Assembly (NCBI GenBank): GCA_945873095.1
Contig: CAMCBU010000025.1
Span: 1-32,736, forward strand
DNA length: 32,736 nt
Origin: Klebsiella pneumoniae
GTDB lineage: Bacteria > Pseudomonadota > Gammaproteobacteria > Steroidobacterales > Steroidobacteraceae
Reading direction: 5' to 3'
A program made the position numbers and the translations under genes. The notes under the pieces were generated by a model. The model was not told the DNA's origin, searched no databases, and saw nothing but the letters and a program-made list of their open reading frames with translations. Positions 26,001-32,736 of the stretch are shown one piece after another (the first letter of the stretch is position 1; every line of letters begins with the position of its first letter).

Positions 26001-26649
26001 AGATCGAGTCGTCGCCATCGGCGACACGCTGATAGACGACCTCGAATTCACTCGCGTTACGCAGCGTGACCTTCAGATCGCGCAGCAAGCCGTCGTGCAA
26101 ATCGTAGATCCAACCGTGGACCTGCAAGGGATTACCTGCATCCCATGCGTTTTGCGCGATCGTCGTCTGACCGACGTTCAGCACCTGCTCGATCACGTTG
26201 AGTTCACACAGCGCGCGCAGCCGCGCCTCATCGCTCGGTAACTTATCGAGGCGACTGCGGTGTTTTTTCATCACGTCTTGGACGTGACGCAGCCAGTTGT
26301 CGATGAGACCGAGTCGCGTGTTTTTCAAGGCGGCCTGCACTCCACCGCAGCCGTAGTGGCCGCACACGATCACGTGTTTGACTTGTAGAGCGTCGACCGC
26401 GTATTGCAACACCGACAGACAATTGAGATCGGTGTGCACCACGACGTTGGCGACGTTGCGATGTACGAAGAGTTCGCCAGGCAGCAAGCCGACGATTTCG
26501 TTGGCCGGTACGCGACTGTCGGCGCAGCCGATCCAGAGAAAATCCGGTGACTGCTGGCCAACGAGTTTTTCAAAGAAATACGGGTCTTCCGTCGTCATGC
26601 GCTCGGCCCAACGACGATTGCTCCGTAGGAGCGGACTCAAGGGCGGCAT
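25987..26649 (-). CDS. can: Beta-class carbonic anhydrase, type II
   Basis: This zinc enzyme interconverts CO2 and bicarbonate in the cytoplasm. The length of 220 residues equals E. coli Can. The zinc ligands and catalytic dyad sit at the same numbers: Cys42, Asp44 and Arg46 in GCADSR, His98 and Cys101 in CGHYGCGG. Trp39, Arg64 and a Tyr at about 182 match the non-catalytic bicarbonate site known from the H. influenzae and E. coli enzymes, so allosteric inhibition by bicarbonate at low pH is expected. The start codon lies inside the end of the upstream S9 peptidase gene (13-base overlap), which suggests translational coupling. The 3' end overlaps the small plus-strand gene by 14 bases. Confidence 0.96.
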   Translation of the reverse strand: MPPLSPLLRSNRRWAERMTTEDPYFFEKLVGQQSPDFLWIGCADSRVPANEIVGLLPGELFVHRNVANVVVHTDLNCLSVLQYAVDALQVKHVIVCGHYGCGGVQAALKNTRLGLIDNWLRHVQDVMKKHRSRLDKLPSDEARLRALCELNVIEQVLNVGQTTIAQNAWDAGNPLQVHGWIYDLHDGLLRDLKVTLRNASEFEVVYQRVADGDDSIFTAS

Positions 26650-28958
26650 GGCGTCTTCTCCTGCAGGGTCCGCGCGAAGAAGCGGGCGACCGTCTCGTAA
26701 CCGTGCGGCCCCGTGTTCGGGAACCGCATCAAAGCGTGTTTGCTGCCGGGATAGGGCATGACCTCGAAGGGTTTGCGCAAGTCTTGCAGATGCTTGAAGA
26801 GCGCCGTGCTATGGGTGAAGAGTACGTTGTCATCAGCCATGCCGTGCATCACCAGTAAGCAGCCACGCAGCTGCTGGGCGTGCGTCATGACCATACCATC
26901 ACGGTAGCCTGCCGCATTGTCCGTTGGCGTGCGCATGAAGCGCTCGGTGTAGTGCGTGTCGTAGAGTCGCCAGTCGGTGACGGGTGCCCCGGCGACACCC
27001 GCCGTGAAATAGTCCGGTGCGCGCACCATCGCCATCAGGGCCATGTAGCCGCCGTAGCTCCACCCGAACACACCAACGCGGCGAGCATCGACGTAGGGCA
27101 GGCTGCGCAGAAACTCGACACCACGCACTTGATCTTCGATCTCGACACTGCCCATGCGACGGTAGAGCGCGCCTTCGAAGGCCGTACCGCGAAAGCCACT
27201 ACCCCGATTATCGAGCGTGAAGACCAGATAGCCCTGTTGCGCGAGGTATTGGCGGAAGAAGCCTTCGTTGCCGCGTGGGAAACCACCCCACGCATTGCGT
27301 ACGCGTTGATTACCCGGACCACCATACACATCGACGATGACGGGATAGCGTTTGGCCGGATCGAAATCGATCGGTTTGATCAGTTGGTAGTAGAGCGTCT
27401 GACCATCGTCGGCCGGCAGCGTGCCGAATTCCGTGCGCTGATGTGCCGCACGAAACGGCGCGTAGGGGTGCGATGCGTCGAGAGTGTTCGGCACCAGTAC
27501 ATCGAGCACACGTCCATCGGTGCGCCGCAGCGTGAGCGAGGGTGGTGTATCCGGGCTCGAGTAGGTGTCGAGCCAGAGTTGTCCGTTGCTCGAGAGCACG
27601 CTCGAATGCCAACCGGCCGTCGTGCTGAGACGCCGAATGCGCTGCTCGATCTCGCCGGTGTCGCGGCCGCCATCGAGTGGCGCGCTGTAGAGATGTCGCT
27701 CCAGTGGTGTGTCGCGATTGGCGGTGAAATAGACGAGACCGCGTTTCTCATCGACGGCTTCCACCGCGCGCTCACCGGCATCACCGACAACCATCCAGTT
27801 TCCCGAGGTCAACGGACGGATCAAGCGACCATCGAGATCGTACAAATAAAGGTGCTTGTATCCCGAGCGTGCCGAGGCCCAAATGAACGCTGGCCGCGAT
27901 TTGAGGAAAGTCAATTCTTCGTAGAGATCGATCCACGTCTCGCTGCGCTCCTCGAGCAAGCGCTTGGCGTTACCGCTCTCGAGGTCGATGCGCAGCAGCT
28001 CGAGAAACTGCTGGTTGCGCGCTTGGCGCTGCACCGCGAGCGATCGAGAGTCGGGCAGCCAGTTGACGCGCGCGAGGTAACCCTCACCGGCTGCTGCTGC
28101 CGGCAATTCGCGCGCTTCGATACCACCACTTGTGAAAGTGGCAACGAACAGGTCGACCTTGGCATTCGCTCTGCCGGCGGCCGGATATCTTTGACGAATG
28201 ACCTTGACCGTCTCGGCATAAATTTCGAAACGTTCAACCTCATCGACGGGAGACTCATCTACGCGCGTGTAGGCGATCTTCGACTCGTCCGGCGACCACC
28301 AGTATCCCGTGCTGCGATCCATCTCTTCCTGCGCGATGAATTCGGCCACCCCAAAGGCGATCACGCCTGCGCCACCTTGCGTGATCGCGCGCTCCTCGCC
28401 GGAGTTCAGATCGATGACGTAGAGGTTTTGCTCGCGCACGAAACTGACGTAACGTCCGCGCGGTGAAAAACGCGCATCGGTTTCGGCGGCTGCCGTGTCG
28501 GTCAAACGACGGACGGCGCGATCGGCAGCGGCCGTCAGATCATAGAGATAGAGATCTCCGTTGAGCGGAATCAGCAGACGACGCGAGTCGGCAGAAAAAT
28601 CGTATTCGACGATGCCCGATAAAGAAGAGGTGCGTGCGCGCTCGCGACGGGCTTCCTCTTCGGGCGAGAGCGCCGCTTCCTGTGGTACGAGCGCGGCGGA
28701 GTCGACCAGCAAGCGGCTCTGGCGACGCGTCGTGTCGTAGGCCCAGATGTCCAGACGATCCTTATTGCTGGCTTTGCCTTGCAGATAGGTGACGAGCTTG
28801 CCATTGGGCGAGAAGCGCGCGCCGCGCAACGAGGCTCCCGAGAGATCCGGCGCGGCGAAAATACGCTCGATCGTCAACGACTCTGCAGCGAAGGAGGTGA
28901 ACGGCAGACAGGCTGCCAGCAGCGCCCAAAGCGAGCGCCCAGCGCGAGTGGTGGGCAT
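26637..28958 (-). CDS. S9B family peptidase, dipeptidyl peptidase IV-like
   Basis: The 773-residue product has a signal peptide (about residues 1-25, cut near SFAAES), an eight-bladed propeller region, and a C-terminal alpha/beta-hydrolase domain. The catalytic triad is Ser634 in GWSYGGY, Asp709 in HGMADDNV and His741 in GSKHALM. The Glu211-Glu212 pair in AQEEMDRSTGYWW matches the pair that holds the free N-terminus of substrates in DPP IV. It therefore probably removes Xaa-Pro dipeptides (or tripeptides) in the periplasm. ATG 28958 has ggagg ten bases upstream; a TTG six bases earlier is too close to it. It is divergent from the prolyl oligopeptidase gene with 56 bases between, and overlaps the downstream carbonic anhydrase gene. 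Confidence 0.95.
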   Translation of the reverse strand: MPTTRAGRSLWALLAACLPFTSFAAESLTIERIFAAPDLSGASLRGARFSPNGKLVTYLQGKASNKDRLDIWAYDTTRRQSRLLVDSAALVPQEAALSPEEEARRERARTSSLSGIVEYDFSADSRRLLIPLNGDLYLYDLTAAADRAVRRLTDTAAAETDARFSPRGRYVSFVREQNLYVIDLNSGEERAITQGGAGVIAFGVAEFIAQEEMDRSTGYWWSPDESKIAYTRVDESPVDEVERFEIYAETVKVIRQRYPAAGRANAKVDLFVATFTSGGIEARELPAAAAGEGYLARVNWLPDSRSLAVQRQARNQQFLELLRIDLESGNAKRLLEERSETWIDLYEELTFLKSRPAFIWASARSGYKHLYLYDLDGRLIRPLTSGNWMVVGDAGERAVEAVDEKRGLVYFTANRDTPLERHLYSAPLDGGRDTGEIEQRIRRLSTTAGWHSSVLSSNGQLWLDTYSSPDTPPSLTLRRTDGRVLDVLVPNTLDASHPYAPFRAAHQRTEFGTLPADDGQTLYYQLIKPIDFDPAKRYPVIVDVYGGPGNQRVRNAWGGFPRGNEGFFRQYLAQQGYLVFTLDNRGSGFRGTAFEGALYRRMGSVEIEDQVRGVEFLRSLPYVDARRVGVFGWSYGGYMALMAMVRAPDYFTAGVAGAPVTDWRLYDTHYTERFMRTPTDNAAGYRDGMVMTHAQQLRGCLLVMHGMADDNVLFTHSTALFKHLQDLRKPFEVMPYPGSKHALMRFPNTGPHGYETVARFFARTLQEKTPCRP

Positions 28959-29014
28959 GAACAACCAGCCTCCAGTAACATCAGCGACCCCGGCTCGCAG
29001 TTTAAGAGAGGAAC
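28959..29014. promoter_or_regulatory. Divergent intergenic region between two S9 peptidase genes
   Basis: These 56 bases separate the starts of the DPP IV-like gene (minus) and the prolyl oligopeptidase gene (plus). They must hold both ribosome sites: ggagg on the minus strand and gagagga on the plus strand at about 29006-29012. Any promoters would have to overlap each other or extend into the coding ends. I could not recognise confident -35/-10 pairs. Confidence 0.5.
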
Positions 29015-31153
29015 ATGCTGCATCGCCACTTCATCAGCCTCGCGGCCACTTTCGGGATCGTCGTCATGTCTGGCAACTTCGCTCTAGCCAAGGATCTTGC
29101 ATACCCCGCCGTGGATCGCGGCGCGGTGATCGACACCTATCACGGCGTGCGCGTCGCCGACCCGTATCGTTGGTTGGAGAACCCGGAATCGCCGGCCACG
29201 CGCGAGTTCGTCCAACGACAAAATGCTTTCGCTGAGCCGTTGCTTGAGGCGTTGCCGCAGCGCCCGTGGATTCGCTCGCGTCTCGAGGCGCTCTGGAACT
29301 ACGAGCGGGTCGGCGTACCGCGCAAGAAAGGCAACCACTATTTTTTCCTTCGCAACGATGGTCGCCAAAATCAGAGTGTGCTCTACGTTGCCGATGCACT
29401 CGAGGCAACACCGCGAGTGTTGTTCGATCCGAATTCGACGCGCGACGATGCGACGGTGGCGCTGGCGCGTTTTGAACCCTCGCCCGATGGCAAGTTGCTC
29501 GCCTATTCGCTCTCCGATGGCGGCACGGATTGGGAGATCTGGAAGTTTCGTCGCGTCGCCGATGGCGTCGATCTGCCGGATGAATTGCGCCAAACGAAAT
29601 TTTGGGAGTTGAGCTGGGCCGCTGACGGCTCGGGTGTGTACTACAGCCGTTACCCGTCGCGAGCCGACGATCCGGCGCGCGGTGACGACCAAGGTCAACC
29701 GGCGGTGTATTTCCACCCGCTCGGTGCCGCGCAAGCAAACGACCAGCCGGTCTATCGGGTCACCGACCATGCAACGCGCACGCCGTCAGCGTCGTTGTCG
29801 GAGGATGGGAACTGGCTGTTTATCTCGTTGTTTGATGGCTATCGAGCCAACGGTATCGAAGCGATCGACCAGCGCGTCGCAGGCGCACGGCCGAAAACTA
29901 TTTTTGGTGCCTGGGATGCTCGCTACACGATCCTCGGCAACGAGGGCGACACGCTGTTTGTCCAAACGACCAACGCGGCCCCGCGCGGTCGTATCATCGC
30001 CGTCGATATCAAAAATCCGCAGCCCTCGGCTTGGCGCGAGCTTGTCGCACAGTCGGATCTCGCCATGGACGAAGCGAGTTATGTCGGCGGTCATCTCATC
30101 GTTCGCTACGTGCGAGATGCGCACGGCGTTGCGCAGCTCTTCGATCGCGATGGCAAGGCCAAGGGTGAAGTCGACGTGCCGGGCATGGGCACGATCGCCG
30201 GGTTTAGCGGTGGCGCGAAGGATCGCGAAACGTTCTTCGCCTACGCCGATTATTTGAGCGCCGGGCAGGTGATGCGCCTCGATCTGCAGACGCTCAAGAC
30301 CTCGGTGTTCCGCGAGCCGAAAATCGCGGCGGACACCACGCCTTACGAAACTCGGCAGGTGTTCTACCGCAGCAAAGATGGTACCCGGGTGCCGATGTAC
30401 ATCACACAGCGCAAGGGTGCGCCGCGCGATGGCCGGGCGCCGACCTTGTTGTACGGCTACGGTGGCTTCAATGTATCGACCACACCGGCCTTCCGGCCAT
30501 CCGTGATTGCATGGCTCGAGATGGGCGGGACTTACGTCGAAGCGAATCTGCGCGGCGGCGGCGAATACGGCGACGCGTGGCATGAGGCGGGTACGAAGAC
30601 TCGCAAGCAGAATGTGTTCGACGACTTCATCGCCGCAGCGGAGTATCTCATCGCCGAGAGGATTACCTCGCCCGCGCGGCTTGCGATCTCAGGTCGCAGC
30701 AATGGTGGTTTGCTGGTCGGCGCTACGCTTCTGCAACGACCGGATCTGTTCGCTGCTGCGTTGCCAGCGGTCGGCGTGCTCGACATGTTGCGTTACCACA
30801 CAGCGAGTGCGAACGCGCGGCAGTGGTCCTCTGATTATGGCCTCGCGGAGAACGCCGAAGAGTTCGCAGCCCTGCGTGCCTATTCGCCCGTGCACAACGT
30901 GAAAGCGGGGGTGTGTTATCCCGCCACCCTCGTGACGACGGCCGATCGCGACGACCGTGTCGTGCCGTGGCACAGCTACAAGTTCGCCGCCGAGTTGCAG
31001 GGTGCGCAGGCCTGCCGCAAGCCCGTTTTGCTGCGCGTGGAAACGCGTGCCGGTCATGGTGCGGGTAAGCCGGTGTGGATGCAGATCGACGACTTTGCCG
31101 ATCAGTGGGCGTTCATTGCCGCCGCGATGGGCATGGAGGCGCCGCGACGCTGA
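29015..31153 (+). CDS. Prolyl oligopeptidase, S9A family
   Basis: This serine peptidase cleaves short peptides after proline. The 712-residue product (pig enzyme 710) has a signal peptide at about 1-25 (ending NFALAKD), so it should act in the periplasm. Family landmarks are GVRVADPYRWLENPES near 44-59 and a beta-propeller. The catalytic domain carries Ser562 in SGRSNGGL, Asp646 and the substrate-binding Arg648 in DRDDRVVP, and His681 in RAGHGAG. LRGGGEYGDAWHEAG and LLYGYGGFNVS are also typical. The ATG has a good ribosome site (gagagga). Together with the divergent DPP IV-like gene it forms a proline-specific peptide degradation unit. Confidence 0.96.
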   Translation: MLHRHFISLAATFGIVVMSGNFALAKDLAYPAVDRGAVIDTYHGVRVADPYRWLENPESPATREFVQRQNAFAEPLLEALPQRPWIRSRLEALWNYERVGVPRKKGNHYFFLRNDGRQNQSVLYVADALEATPRVLFDPNSTRDDATVALARFEPSPDGKLLAYSLSDGGTDWEIWKFRRVADGVDLPDELRQTKFWELSWAADGSGVYYSRYPSRADDPARGDDQGQPAVYFHPLGAAQANDQPVYRVTDHATRTPSASLSEDGNWLFISLFDGYRANGIEAIDQRVAGARPKTIFGAWDARYTILGNEGDTLFVQTTNAAPRGRIIAVDIKNPQPSAWRELVAQSDLAMDEASYVGGHLIVRYVRDAHGVAQLFDRDGKAKGEVDVPGMGTIAGFSGGAKDRETFFAYADYLSAGQVMRLDLQTLKTSVFREPKIAADTTPYETRQVFYRSKDGTRVPMYITQRKGAPRDGRAPTLLYGYGGFNVSTTPAFRPSVIAWLEMGGTYVEANLRGGGEYGDAWHEAGTKTRKQNVFDDFIAAAEYLIAERITSPARLAISGRSNGGLLVGATLLQRPDLFAAALPAVGVLDMLRYHTASANARQWSSDYGLAENAEEFAALRAYSPVHNVKAGVCYPATLVTTADRDDRVVPWHSYKFAAELQGAQACRKPVLLRVETRAGHGAGKPVWMQIDDFADQWAFIAAAMGMEAPRR

Positions 31154-31168
31154 AGTGCGGCCGCGGGT

Positions 31169-31183
31169 CGTCGCGCGGCGACG
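31169..31183. terminator. Small GC-rich hairpin between convergent genes
   Basis: Cgtcgc (31169-31174) pairs with gcgacg (31178-31183) around a three-base loop in the 36-base gap between the prolyl oligopeptidase stop and the convergent GST-like gene stop. It could serve both strands as a terminator, but no T-run follows on either side, so the function is uncertain. Confidence 0.3.
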
Positions 31184-31189
31184 CGGCGT

Positions 31190-31801
31190 TCAGGCTTTGG
31201 CGCTAGGCCGGGCGGCGATCGAGGTATGCCAACGCCGCAAGTGATCCTGACCTTCCTGCAGGCGAATGCCTGAGGGCTTACCGAACTCGAGCGTGGTGTA
31301 ACCGACGATATCGGCGAAACTGAAGCGATCGCCGGCAAGGAATTCACGACTCGCCAATTCGCGATCGAGTCGTTGCCACTCGGTGAGCACGTTCTCGCGC
31401 GCGAGCGCCCCGTACTCCGGAATCTGCGTTATTCGCCCGGCCCAAAATTTGTGGGTGTGACGGAAGGCGTGGGTCGTCGGCACGTACACGCGAAACATCA
31501 ACTGCAACACGATCGACTCGATCTCGGCACGCTCGCGATCGTCGCGACCGAGCAGGGCGGGTTCGGGTTGTATGGCCTCGAGATAGCGGCAGATGGCGAG
31601 CGATTCGCGTAGCCGTGTGCCGTCGGGCAATTCCAGCACGGGCACTTCGCCGAGCGGATTCACTGCGAGAAAGTCGGCCGAGCCAGTGTCACCGGCTGCG
31701 ATATCGACCGGTATCGTTTCGAAGGGTAGTCCCTTCTCGGCGAGGAACATGCGCACGCGACGCGGGCTCGGTGCAAAAGCGTTGTCGTAGAGTTTCAACA
31801 T
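31190..31801 (-). CDS. Glutathione S-transferase family protein
   Basis: The 203-residue product has the length and two-domain pattern of a soluble glutathione S-transferase. The thioredoxin-like N-terminal part shows MLKLYDNAFAPSPRRVRMFL with a candidate catalytic Ser near 9-14, and the cis-proline segment EVPVLELPDG (Pro54). The glutathione-binding Glu66-Ser67 is in RESLAICRYLE. The all-helical C-terminal part includes LAGDRFSFADIVGY, which holds the family N-capping motif. The substrate is unknown. It begins three bases after the zapD stop, so it is likely the last gene of a coaE-zapD-GST unit. In E. coli that place is taken by yacG. Confidence 0.92.
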   Translation of the reverse strand: MLKLYDNAFAPSPRRVRMFLAEKGLPFETIPVDIAAGDTGSADFLAVNPLGEVPVLELPDGTRLRESLAICRYLEAIQPEPALLGRDDRERAEIESIVLQLMFRVYVPTTHAFRHTHKFWAGRITQIPEYGALARENVLTEWQRLDRELASREFLAGDRFSFADIVGYTTLEFGKPSGIRLQEGQDHLRRWHTSIAARPSAKA

Positions 31802-31804
31802 GGG

Positions 31805-32620
31805 TCAGCTGCAACAGACCAGTTCGAAGGGCACTTCGCCCTCGACTTGGCGAGCGCGTTCGTTCTGGCCCTGCCAAGACACGAAGCGCACGCTAGCACG
31901 ATAGTGGCTGCCACTGATCTCTGGGTAGATACCGAGCGACGGATCGACCGCAACGCGCAGCAACTGCACCGGGTTGTTACGCTCGAACGTCACGTGAAAA
32001 ACGCCGTTGATCGCAGTTTCGGCGCGTGTGCGGCCGCCTTGGCGCGTCAGCCACAGCAGTTCGGCGATGGCGTCGCACAAGGGTCGCAGCAGACCGAGCC
32101 ACTCCGCGAGGGTGCGTTCGCGCACTTCACTCGATTGGCTCAGCCAATAAAAGAAATCCGGAAGATCGAAATCACAGGTGCCCCCGGGGATCGTACTGCG
32201 ATGCCGTACGGCGGCGAGGAAGGGCGAGTCGCGCAGCGGTTGCAAGTAAGCCGAGCCCGCGCCAAGCAGTTCGGTGCGCAGTCGCTGCAAATTGGCGACG
32301 AGCGTTTGCAGTCGCTCGACATCGACGCTCGGCCGGCGCTGGAACTCGGTCAGCAAACCGATCTGTCGTTCTAGTTCTTTGAGCACGTCGGCACGCGTAT
32401 CAGCGCGCGTAATGATCGCGAGGATATCGAGCATGCTGCCGATGGCGGCTCGGCTGCCCCACTGGCTTTTGGAGTTGGCGTGAAAGACGGCCTGGTTGTA
32501 GAGGAAGTCGATGCGCAAATAGGCACGCATCCGCTCGCTGAGCGGTTGTTCGAATACCAACGGCTCCGCTGCACCCAAGGGTGGCAACGGCGCCGCTCCC
32601 TCCGCGGCCTGCTCGGTCAT
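31805..32620 (-). CDS. zapD: Cell division protein ZapD
   Basis: ZapD bundles FtsZ filaments by binding the FtsZ C-terminal peptide, stabilising the Z ring. The 271-residue product (E. coli 247) matches the family in FEQPLSERMRAYLRIDFL near 23-40, VLKELERQ, RHRSTIPGGTCDFDLPDFFYWL, RVAVDPSLGIYPEISG, and the C-terminal PFELVCCS. About 20 extra residues, Ala/Pro-rich, precede the conserved start. The ATG at 32620 follows the coaE stop by four bases; the frame stays open upstream, but those codons overlap coaE in another frame. Its partner FtsZ is encoded 13 kb away in this window. Confidence 0.95.
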   Translation of the reverse strand: MTEQAAEGAAPLPPLGAAEPLVFEQPLSERMRAYLRIDFLYNQAVFHANSKSQWGSRAAIGSMLDILAIITRADTRADVLKELERQIGLLTEFQRRPSVDVERLQTLVANLQRLRTELLGAGSAYLQPLRDSPFLAAVRHRSTIPGGTCDFDLPDFFYWLSQSSEVRERTLAEWLGLLRPLCDAIAELLWLTRQGGRTRAETAINGVFHVTFERNNPVQLLRVAVDPSLGIYPEISGSHYRASVRFVSWQGQNERARQVEGEVPFELVCCS

Positions 32621-32624
32621 TCGA

Positions 32625-32736
32625 CTATTCTGAACGAGCGGCTTTGGCCGCGTAAACTGAAAGTTGCAGATATCGCTCGTGCAGGGCGTCGACGTCGTGG
32701 TTGAGTCTGTCCCGATCCCCATCGTTGACGATGACA
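32625..32736 (-). CDS. coaE: Dephospho-CoA kinase, C-terminal end (partial)
   Basis: Reading the minus strand from the window edge gives 36 codons and a TAG stop at 32625. The peptide starts VIVNDGDRDRLNHDVDAL and continues HERYLQLSVYAAK. This fits the C-terminal end of CoaE (the ...D.vi.N.G....L...V..LH..Y..L pattern), the enzyme that phosphorylates dephospho-CoA to coenzyme A. The gene lies directly before zapD, as in E. coli. The rest, including the P-loop, lies outside the window. Confidence 0.85.
   Translation of the reverse strand, partial: VIVNDGDRDRLNHDVDALHERYLQLSVYAAKAARSE

Noticed and set aside
26880-28466. 528-codon plus-strand frame opposite the DPP IV-like gene
   Set aside because: The minus-strand gene has a signal peptide, catalytic triad and Glu pair. 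The plus-strand translation has no motif and is a composition artefact.
1-32736. CRISPR arrays, insertion sequences, prophage genes, tRNA genes, toxin-antitoxin or defence genes
   Set aside because: I looked across the window and found no repeat-spacer pattern, terminal inverted repeats with a transposase, tRNA-like cloverleaf, or defence-type protein. Nearly all the sequence is accounted for by the listed genes.

Overview
The window reads as the division and cell wall (dcw) cluster of a GC-rich Gammaproteobacterium, plus the genes flanking it. Three things support this: an rnpB gene next to mraZ, the gene order mraZ-rsmH-ftsL-ftsI-murE-murF-mraY-murD-ftsW-murG-murC-murB-ddl-ftsQ-ftsA-ftsZ-lpxC, and the downstream secA-mutT and coaE-zapD genes. 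LpxC and a MurE with the DNPR motif indicate a lipid A-bearing outer membrane and meso-diaminopimelate peptidoglycan. The overall style suggests a Xanthomonadales/Nevskiales/Steroidobacter-like lineage, but that placement is inference.

Layout. Positions 21-391 hold RNase P RNA. Positions 530-592 hold a strong sigma70-type promoter whose -10 element is overlapped by four MraZ-box repeats at exact 10-bp spacing. From 617 to 18502 lie sixteen plus-strand genes, most of them joined by ATGA, GTGA or TGATG stop/start overlaps, so they look like one translationally coupled transcript. They make the UDP-MurNAc-pentapeptide precursors (murB, C, D, E, F, ddl), the lipid-linked intermediates (mraY, murG), the septal polymerase and transpeptidase (ftsW, ftsI) and the divisome scaffold (ftsL, Q, A, Z). 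lpxC follows after a gap containing a strong hairpin. A minus-strand DciA-like (DUF721) gene runs into the end of lpxC. A membrane-anchored M23 peptidase gene, secA with its own likely promoter, and a mutT-like Nudix gene come next.

From 24169 to about 31801 there is a block that, compared with the E. coli order mutT-yacG-zapD-coaE, sits between mutT and zapD. It holds an aldehyde dehydrogenase translationally coupled to a small uncharacterised protein. It also holds a type II beta-carbonic anhydrase overlapping the end of a DPP IV-like S9 peptidase gene, a divergent prolyl oligopeptidase gene, and a glutathione S-transferase-like gene. The last three minus-strand genes (coaE, cut by the window end, then zapD and the GST-like gene) are packed with gaps of 3-4 bases.

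The window is mostly core genome. I saw no mobile element, prophage, CRISPR array, tRNA or toxin system. I did not find a clearly new biological system. The least explained parts are the aldehyde dehydrogenase/small protein pair, the peptidase/carbonic anhydrase block, and several overlap and operator features.
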